Below are positions 44,532 through 50,658 of a DNA stretch of 50,658 bases, piece after piece. A program made the position numbers and the translations under genes. The DNA comes from Bacteroidia bacterium Ga0077558. Lineage in GTDB: Bacteria > Bacteroidota > Bacteroidia > Chitinophagales > Chitinophagaceae. The notes under the pieces were generated by a model that worked only from the letters and a program-made list of their open reading frames with translations, ran no database searches and had not been told where the DNA came from. The DNA is taken from assembly GCA_001464625.1 (NCBI GenBank), contig LNFJ01000065.1:1-50658 (forward strand), written 5' to 3'. Each line of letters begins with the position of its first letter. Position 1 is the first letter of the stretch.

Positions 44532-46907
44532 ATGCAAGACGGAGTTTTACATAAGGCCAATTTAACTGTTCATAGTTCTCTTTCTTTTCGTCCATTAGCT
44601 GATGCACTTAAAAAGAATATAGCTGAGGGAAACCCTGGCATGCAAAAACTATATGGACAAGTTGTTCGGGAGCTGGAACAACATCCGGAATTGATGCGTA
44701 CGATTACTGACCTCTCTGTATTAACGCCACATGCAGAGTTGATACAAGAGTTACTTTCAGCAGTTTTTCCACCCACTACGGCCAATTATATGTACGGGGT
44801 TGCATATCCCTTTAGCCTGCTGGCGGTTTATGCATCACCGCTTTTCAAAATTCATTTAATAAAACCCGATAGTAACGAGATACAGTTTCCGGAAAATCAA
44901 ACTGGCGATAGTCTGGCTAAGCAACGACTAAACTTTGCATACGGCCTGATTTTAAAAAAATATCTTGGTGCCAATAACCCGGAATCTTCCCGGTTAATTT
45001 ATTCCCGGCAGGATGAGCAAACCGGATTAACCCGCTATATGGAAATGCGATTAGATGGCCGGTTTATAGATGTTCATCCTAAAGGTGAAATGCCGGTACT
45101 TCCAAAAAGCCTATTAGATGCTCAAACTAACCGCTTACTCACTATTGAAGAACTAACCGAGCAAATACCAATTGACAAATTTGTATTTGAAGGCATTACG
45201 GTAATGCGGGTAAATGATGTTACCGAACAAGAGGTAATATCAAGAATGAAAGATCGCTTATTGGATAATAATGTTTTTTCAGATGCTGCTATTTACCGGG
45301 AGCTGGAAAAATATATTCAAAGCCTTATTGGCTTAAAAGATCTGAGCATTGGAATAACTCCTTTTTTCAAAATAAATGGCCACTACATTTACTCGGATCT
45401 ACACAATACCAATAGCTTGTTGTTTGGACATTTTCAGTCTTCTTCCGAAAAAGACGAGATCAGCGATTATTGTAAATTATTATTCCGGGAAAACAGTGAA
45501 CCTCTTTTATTTGAAACATTGAATGAGGAAATAATTAATGAGGTACAATGCCTCCCTTATTATTATAAAGACGGAGGAAGAAGTCTTATCATCTGTCCAT
45601 TAAAGTTAGATAATAGCCTTATTGGTATGCTTGAAATTATATCCACTGTTCCTAACCAGCTAAAACCCGGACATGTACGTAAAATTGAAGCAGCTATACC
45701 TTTATTCAGTCTTGGATTAGAAAAAAGTCTTGAATTGCTGAATAACCAGGTAGATAAATTAATAAAACGAAAATTCACTGCTGTACAACCTGCGGTTGAA
45801 TGGAAGTTTACGGAAGCTGCATTAAACTTCATTGTTAACCATCAACAAAAAGATGATTTAAAAATTGAACGTATTGCATTTAATGATGTGTACCCACTTT
45901 ATGGTGCTATTGATATAAGAAACTCATCTACCGAAAGGGCCCGTGCCATACAATTGGATATGATTGAGCAATTGCAATTAGCCAGGCAAGTGGTAGAAAA
46001 TGCAAAACCTGTATTACCGCAAGATTTACTGCAGGAAATTGAATTCAAAATCGGAAAACATCTTAATGCAGCAAAAGATGTGCTGAAAGCAGAAGAAGAA
46101 CTAAGCATCCAGGAGTTTATGCAAAGCCAGATTGTTTCTGTTTTCAATCACCTGCTCCATACAGAACCTTCTGTAAAAAATGAAATAGAGAACTATTTTT
46201 CATCAATAGACCCGCAGTTGGGCATGGTCTACAATCATCGTAAAGAATACGAAGAGAGTATTTCACGGATTAATGATAACCTGGCCCGGTTTATTGATAA
46301 AGAACAAGCGGCTGCACAAAAAGTATATCCGCATTATTTTGAACGATATGTTACAGATGGGCTGGAGTTTAATATTCATATGGGGCAATCCATTACGCCA
46401 CGAAAGAGGTTTGATGAAATTTATCTGCGAAATATGAAGATGTGGCAACTAACGGTAATTGCAAAAGCAGCCAAGATGACGAATCAATTAGAAAAAGAAC
46501 TCAGCCACCCCTTACGTACCACACAACTAATTCTTTCGCACAGTCAGCCTCTTTCAATTAGTTTTCGGACAGAAGAAAGAAAATTTGATGTGGATGGTGC
46601 CTATAATACCCGCTACGAAATTGTAAAAAAGAGAATAGATAAAGTAAAAATTAAGGAAACCAACGAACGCCTTACACAACCCGGTAAAATTGCCATCGTA
46701 TACTCGCAGGCTAAAGATGCGACTGAATATATGGAGTACATCGAATACCTGCAACATAAAAACTTGATAAAGCCCGGTATAGAAAAACATGACCTGGAAG
46801 AGTTGCAAGGGGTAATAGGATTAAAGGCCTTGAGAGTTGATATAAACTTTGATAGTGATGTTAAGGCTGAAACCAAGACTGAAATGCTTAGCACCACATC
46901 TCATTAA
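44532..46907 (+). CDS. Large cytoplasmic GAF-domain protein
   Basis: The 791-residue protein has no signal peptide or membrane helix. A GAF-like domain is suggested at about 275-420 (LIGLKDLSIGITPFF, LFRENSEPLLFETLNEE, SLIICPLKLDNSLIGMLEII), followed by a connecting helix and a C-terminal region rich in long amphipathic helices (about 440-700). I see no kinase, cyclase, HTH or response-regulator motif, so output must be by protein contact or a fold I cannot recognise. It has a strong promoter and a strong terminator of its own and is a single-gene unit. Large standalone GAF proteins occur in other Chitinophagaceae. Confidence 0.6.
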   Translation: MQDGVLHKANLTVHSSLSFRPLADALKKNIAEGNPGMQKLYGQVVRELEQHPELMRTITDLSVLTPHAELIQELLSAVFPPTTANYMYGVAYPFSLLAVYASPLFKIHLIKPDSNEIQFPENQTGDSLAKQRLNFAYGLILKKYLGANNPESSRLIYSRQDEQTGLTRYMEMRLDGRFIDVHPKGEMPVLPKSLLDAQTNRLLTIEELTEQIPIDKFVFEGITVMRVNDVTEQEVISRMKDRLLDNNVFSDAAIYRELEKYIQSLIGLKDLSIGITPFFKINGHYIYSDLHNTNSLLFGHFQSSSEKDEISDYCKLLFRENSEPLLFETLNEEIINEVQCLPYYYKDGGRSLIICPLKLDNSLIGMLEIISTVPNQLKPGHVRKIEAAIPLFSLGLEKSLELLNNQVDKLIKRKFTAVQPAVEWKFTEAALNFIVNHQQKDDLKIERIAFNDVYPLYGAIDIRNSSTERARAIQLDMIEQLQLARQVVENAKPVLPQDLLQEIEFKIGKHLNAAKDVLKAEEELSIQEFMQSQIVSVFNHLLHTEPSVKNEIENYFSSIDPQLGMVYNHRKEYEESISRINDNLARFIDKEQAAAQKVYPHYFERYVTDGLEFNIHMGQSITPRKRFDEIYLRNMKMWQLTVIAKAAKMTNQLEKELSHPLRTTQLILSHSQPLSISFRTEERKFDVDGAYNTRYEIVKKRIDKVKIKETNERLTQPGKIAIVYSQAKDATEYMEYIEYLQHKNLIKPGIEKHDLEELQGVIGLKALRVDINFDSDVKAETKTEMLSTTSH

Positions 46908-46936
46908 TATATAAATTGGGTTTATAATAGTAATGT

Positions 46937-46983
46937 ATAAAGAAGAGGCCGTCTCGTTTTAAACGAGACGGCCTCTTCTTTAT
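46937..46983. terminator. Bidirectional terminator, 23-bp perfect stem
   Basis: Two perfectly complementary 23-nt arms (46937-46959 and 46961-46983) face each other across one T; the GC-rich core is AGAGGCCGTCTCG. A-rich and T-rich outer edges give a T-run in both directions. It lies between the convergent GAF gene (stop 46907) and the barrel gene (stop 47000). Confidence 0.9.
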
Positions 46984-46999
46984 TGTAAGATCATTAGAA

Positions 47000-49567
47000 T
47001 TAAAACTTCCAGCCCAATCCCACCAATGGTATTTTATCTTCATCAGACATGGCATAAGTGAATGTAATTAGTATGCGGCGTAGCGGCGAGAACCAGATAC
47101 CAGCCCCATAACCAGTCCGCATTCCTTTATCAATGTCATTATCCAAATATACCCTGCCGGCATCAACAAATGCATGAATACCAAAAGCAGCCGGGAAAAG
47201 ATATGTTCTGAAATTGGCTAAACGTAAACGAAGTTCTGCCTGGTTATAAATTTTAGATTTTCCGGCAAATCGTTCTCTACGGAAACCACGCAGATTATCA
47301 TCACTACCAAGGTATTGTGCCTGGTAAAACTCAAATGCTTTGCCCATGGTTATACCCCCACCAAAACGGTTGGCAAAAGTCAACCTGTCGCTTATAAGGT
47401 TTAGGTAAAAAGTAAAATCAGAGTTTATCTGTGTTACTTTGTCATAGCTCATGGTGGTAATACCAGATAGATGCTTAACAGCAGTTACCCAGTTGATACC
47501 GGTACTTGGCAAAACAGGATGATTCCTTGTATCAATATTTAAAGAAACCCTTGCTCCAAAATAAGATTGTCTTGCAAATGCAGTTGACTTTACAATACCA
47601 GACGAGTTGTTAAGAAAAATGTTTCTTACTTGATTCAGCTTGTCGGTTGAATCCATAGAATAAATCTGAAAAGTGGGTCCAAAGGAAAACATTACCTTAT
47701 TTGAAAAGCGATGGCGTAATTGTAAAGCAACTTCTCCTACATCATACCTTGCCCTGTAATAGCGAAATCTACCTGTTTTCGATTTGTCATAAACGGAGTT
47801 TACGCCATATCCAAAAAAGTTGCTGGTATTATTTGGGCCTTTATATTCAATATCACCTACTATATCTGTTTTATCGCCAATTACAGACATAAACTCATTA
47901 TGGTACTGAAAGTTGACAGCTTTGGTCGAAAATGCAAACGACGCTTTTGCCTGGTGTAAAGATTTGTATGGATTTTTCCTAAATCCATGACGGATATGTT
48001 TAAACGTTGGGCCCAAAAACAATCCATCATCAGGATTGAAACCCAATGTTAAAAAAACTGACTGATACGGGTATTTATAATAAAGTCTATCAAAAGAGTT
48101 AACTGCGGAATCGTTACTCATTTTATTTTTAAACCTTCCTTTAATAGTATTTGCTCCATCTACTTTATCGTATACTAATACTTCCGGCCGGGAGTTGCTT
48201 GCATTTTCAAATGCATCTGCCCCACCTCCGCCAATCATTCTTACTTTGATTCTATCATTCGTACCATTCAATACGAATTTGTCTTCTCCGTCCATACCAT
48301 ATAATCGCAATTCTTTTGTTACTAAAGGATCAAACTTTCTTTCATACATTTTACTTGATTGCTGACCATCTTTGTCAATTTTATAAACTTCTATTAATAC
48401 AGAAGCATCATCGTTACGGGTAACATTAAATAATTCCTTTTTATCACTTCCCGTTACACTTACGATCTCGGAAATAAACCGATAATACTGCATTACTTCA
48501 GCTACAAGAAAATTGCGTCTTTCTTTTAATGTTTGGATGATCTGGCCATTAGAGGGCATGGCTCTTATTTCTGCAGGCTGCATTGCCAAAGCTCTTTCAA
48601 TAACAGCATCTGTCATTTGCGAAACAAATTTTTCTGCTGCTTGTTTCCAATCTTGTTCAGTTAACTGGTTTAGAAAAAAACGATCCAGATTACGGGCTGC
48701 AAAGTTGAACCGGTTGATATTATTTGCCTGCACTTTAAAACCTTCCAACTGTGGTACTAATGAGCGGCCTTTAACTAAGCCGGGCAATACACCCTGGTTA
48801 ATATAAAAAGCCTGGTCACGGTCTTTCGGAACTGGAAAATAGGTTTTGCCTTTGTCTTTATCAATTGCACCCCAATTCCATTGGCCTTCATGCCGGTCAA
48901 GGTCCATTACAAACATATCCAATATCCTTGCTGTTAATAATGCCTTTTGATCTACAGTATTATCATTATCATCCTCCAGTTTTTCCACTACTTCTTCTGT
49001 ATCAAAAGGTTTTTTAACACTCTCAGGTACTCTTTCTTCCAGTGTTGCTAATGTATTAGCAAAATCAGCCTTATGTTCTCCTAATCTGGGATCATCAGGT
49101 ACGTAAACAAGTTTTACTTTACTGTAAGGAACTCCGGCAGCCTCCGCTAATACTTGTACAGAGAGGGAGGCATAAGGATATGAAGCAGAAACCCCATCCG
49201 ATACTAAATCAGCAGCAGCTTCACTTTGCAAGTCACCCGGCAATGTTTTATCAGTAATAAATTTCTGAATAGAACGGAGGATATAATCTCGGCCATCCGC
49301 TCCTTCTAATCGCAGCGATTTTGTTTGTTTACCACCACCCCGTTTTATAGGTGTTAGCCCTCCTTTTTCGGTGGCTAGATTGATAGGCGGTGCTTTCACA
49401 GGTGTGTTCCATTCGGCCCGGTAGTTTTTCCCCATCCAAAAATACCGGCCACCGCTGGTACTAAATTTAGAGCCGGGAGCAGCTACTGAGTCCCGGGACT
49501 GTGCCTGTACCTTCGGCATGGTAAAAAATAAGCTTACAAGTAATAAGCTAAGCAGTTTAAATTTCAT
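47000..49567 (-). CDS. Periplasmic kinase-like domain fused to a BamA/TamA-like outer-membrane barrel
   Basis: From ATG 49567 the protein has 855 residues with signal peptide MKFKLLSLLLVSLFFTMPK. The N-terminal half (about 70-400) resembles an atypical kinase fold: a glycine-rich turn (KRGGGKQTKSLRL), then M-D-L-D224-R-H226-E-G-Q-W-N231-W-G and P-V-P-K-D249-R-D251-Q-A-F, like the H-x-D-N and D-x-D elements of HipA/Fam20-type kinases. The C-terminal half (about 510-855) is a surface-antigen barrel with VSLNIDTRNHPVLPSTG, GSDDNLRGFRRERFAGKS and a last strand ending in G-W-K-F. In-frame ATG 49648 adds an implausible basic leader. A divergent metallophosphoesterase gene lies upstream; both modules are one chain in other Bacteroidetes. 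Kinase activity is inference. Confidence 0.7.
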   Translation of the reverse strand: MKFKLLSLLLVSLFFTMPKVQAQSRDSVAAPGSKFSTSGGRYFWMGKNYRAEWNTPVKAPPINLATEKGGLTPIKRGGGKQTKSLRLEGADGRDYILRSIQKFITDKTLPGDLQSEAAADLVSDGVSASYPYASLSVQVLAEAAGVPYSKVKLVYVPDDPRLGEHKADFANTLATLEERVPESVKKPFDTEEVVEKLEDDNDNTVDQKALLTARILDMFVMDLDRHEGQWNWGAIDKDKGKTYFPVPKDRDQAFYINQGVLPGLVKGRSLVPQLEGFKVQANNINRFNFAARNLDRFFLNQLTEQDWKQAAEKFVSQMTDAVIERALAMQPAEIRAMPSNGQIIQTLKERRNFLVAEVMQYYRFISEIVSVTGSDKKELFNVTRNDDASVLIEVYKIDKDGQQSSKMYERKFDPLVTKELRLYGMDGEDKFVLNGTNDRIKVRMIGGGGADAFENASNSRPEVLVYDKVDGANTIKGRFKNKMSNDSAVNSFDRLYYKYPYQSVFLTLGFNPDDGLFLGPTFKHIRHGFRKNPYKSLHQAKASFAFSTKAVNFQYHNEFMSVIGDKTDIVGDIEYKGPNNTSNFFGYGVNSVYDKSKTGRFRYYRARYDVGEVALQLRHRFSNKVMFSFGPTFQIYSMDSTDKLNQVRNIFLNNSSGIVKSTAFARQSYFGARVSLNIDTRNHPVLPSTGINWVTAVKHLSGITTMSYDKVTQINSDFTFYLNLISDRLTFANRFGGGITMGKAFEFYQAQYLGSDDNLRGFRRERFAGKSKIYNQAELRLRLANFRTYLFPAAFGIHAFVDAGRVYLDNDIDKGMRTGYGAGIWFSPLRRILITFTYAMSDEDKIPLVGLGWKF

Positions 49568-49760
49568 GGTTGCAGTTTTTGTTCTCTTAATTGAGATAGT
49601 TAAGGTTTTACGAGATCGCAAAAGATACGATTTTTTGAAAAATCTCATAAAAATATATAATATATCATTGGTATGCAGATATTTCTAGTACTTAAAACTA
49701 AGTAGTGCCAAATGTATTTTTTCCTAAATACTCTACGTAATAGAAGAACTTTTCAGTAAT

Positions 49761-49791
49761 TTGAAAACTTTATGTGGCACAAAGTTTTCAA
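49761..49791. repeat. 11-bp inverted repeat in the divergent promoter region
   Basis: TTGAAAACTTT (49761-49771) and AAAGTTTTCAA (49781-49791) are perfectly complementary around a 9-nt centre that itself holds GTG-G-CAC. No T-run follows. It is about 75 bp before the metallophosphoesterase start and 195 bp before the barrel-protein start, so it could be an operator or a leader hairpin. Confidence 0.6.
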
Positions 49792-49864
49792 GGCTTAACA
49801 CGCAGATTACAAAGAATGTAATAATATAAAACAATTAAACGCTGTATACGTTTTTATAGGTGTG

Positions 49865-50658
49865 ATGATAAAAAGTAATGTTTTTCTTCTTGGTTTTTTT
49901 CTTCTATTAACCCTTTCTGTAAAAGGACAAGAAGATACTATTATTCACCGTATAATTCTTATTGGCGATGCAGGAGAACTTACCTTAGGTAAGCATCCGG
50001 TAGTAGATGCCGTGAGAGACAATATTAAACTCGACCAGAAAACCACTATTATATATCTTGGAGATAATCTTTATAAAGTAGGTCTTCCCAATGATCAAAG
50101 TGCTAATTATATCACTTCACGGGCCATCCTTGACTCACAACTTTCTATAGCCCGCAATACGCCGGCAAAAGTTTACATGATACCCGGCAATCATGATTGG
50201 GAAAGTGGTGGCAGGGGAGGTTTGGATGCCATCATCCGCCAACAATTATATGTGGATTTTTTGCGCATTCCCAATGTAAAATATTACCCGGAAGATGGTT
50301 GTCCCGGACCAATAGAAGTAAGTCTTGGTAATGATATTACCATGATAATCTTTGATAGTCAGTGGTGGCTGCATCCTCACGACAAACCTGGAATAGAATC
50401 AGATTGCCCCTATAAAACTAAAGAGGAATTAGCTACCCAAATTGGGGATATCGCTGCCCGCAATTCCAAAAAATTAATAATTCTCGCTTCACATCATCCT
50501 TTTAAAACAAACGGTACACATGGAAATGCGTATACGTTGAAACAACATATTTTCCCCTTTACCGACATTAAAAAAAACTTGTATATCCCATTGCCGGTTA
50601 TAGGTTCAATCTACCCACTGGCAAGAGGTGTATTTGGTTCGCCGCAGGATTTGAAGCA
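49865..50658 (+). CDS. Secreted calcineurin-like metallophosphoesterase (truncated by window end)
   Basis: The frame is open from ATG 49865 to the window edge (264 codons). A signal peptide MIKSNVFLLGFFLLLTLSVKG is followed by metallophosphoesterase motifs: ILIGDAGE (first metal site, here G-D-A in place of D-x-H), IIYLGDNLY, MIPGNHDWESGG and LILASHHPFKTNG. The protein therefore should act as a periplasmic phosphatase or phosphodiesterase. In related Bacteroidetes proteins such a domain precedes the kinase-like/BamA-like module in one chain; here it is separate and on the opposite strand from that gene. The C-terminus is not visible, so a further domain cannot be ruled out. Confidence 0.85.
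   Translation, partial: MIKSNVFLLGFFLLLTLSVKGQEDTIIHRIILIGDAGELTLGKHPVVDAVRDNIKLDQKTTIIYLGDNLYKVGLPNDQSANYITSRAILDSQLSIARNTPAKVYMIPGNHDWESGGRGGLDAIIRQQLYVDFLRIPNVKYYPEDGCPGPIEVSLGNDITMIIFDSQWWLHPHDKPGIESDCPYKTKEELATQIGDIAARNSKKLIILASHHPFKTNGTHGNAYTLKQHIFPFTDIKKNLYIPLPVIGSIYPLARGVFGSPQDLK

Noticed and set aside
47000..49648. Start of the barrel protein at 49648
   Set aside because: The first 27 residues are basic and not signal-like; ATG 49567 begins a textbook signal peptide.

Overview
The window looks like a chromosomal segment of a Bacteroidetes bacterium, most likely near the family Chitinophagaceae. The lineage call rests on type IX secretion C-terminal sorting domains (type A and type B), the gliding gene gldA, a DUF1800/DUF1501 gene pair, many outer-membrane beta-barrels with Sec signal peptides ending in A-Q, low GC, and promoter boxes of the Bacteroidetes form (TAnnTTTG at -7, TTG/TTTG at -33). 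I see no rRNA, tRNA, CRISPR array, insertion sequence or prophage.

Layout. 1-2.0 kb: tail of an upstream gene (possibly an ECF sigma factor), a membrane anti-sigma-like protein and a barrel protein. 2.1-7.1 kb: two alpha/beta hydrolases, an L,D-transpeptidase and a secreted papain-fold peptidase. 7.2-11.1 kb: acetyl-CoA synthetase divergent from an MHS-type MFS transporter and a small membrane protein. 11.2-16.0 kb: small exported protein, then a type I secretion operon (ABC exporter with a degenerate ATPase domain, HlyD-like adaptor, TolC-like channel). 16.0-20.6 kb: zf-TFIIB protein, TerC, CutA/PII-like protein, three outer-membrane proteins (two DUF2490) and a lipoprotein.

20.9-31.2 kb is the most interesting part. 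A TetR regulator is followed by a complete inorganic-carbon module: dabB, dabA, a beta-carbonic anhydrase, a SulP transporter with STAS domain and a small exported protein on the minus strand, then a second beta-carbonic anhydrase and an NhaD Na+/H+ antiporter. DabA keeps all predicted zinc ligands (C342, D344, H513, C528). The likely logic is that SulP brings in bicarbonate with Na+ or H+, DabAB hydrates CO2 vectorially using the ion gradient, the carbonic anhydrases set the CO2/bicarbonate balance, and NhaD restores the Na+ gradient. No RuBisCO is in view, so this probably feeds anaplerotic carboxylation in a heterotroph. A strong intrinsic terminator sits between the carbonic anhydrase gene and dabA with only 2 nt between its T-run and the dabA start codon.

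31.2-37.9 kb: gldA, a type B T9SS cargo, enolase, an FtsB/DivIC-like protein, two small unknowns and endonuclease III. 38.0-44.4 kb: a type B T9SS beta-propeller-like protein, DUF1800, DUF1501 (Tat-like signal plus T9SS type A tail) and a barrel protein. 44.5-50.7 kb: a GAF-domain protein, a large protein joining a kinase-like domain to a BamA-like barrel, and a divergent metallophosphoesterase cut by the window end. The last two look like the separated halves of a polypeptide that is a single protein in other Bacteroidetes.

All functional calls come from reading motifs by eye; no database search was run.
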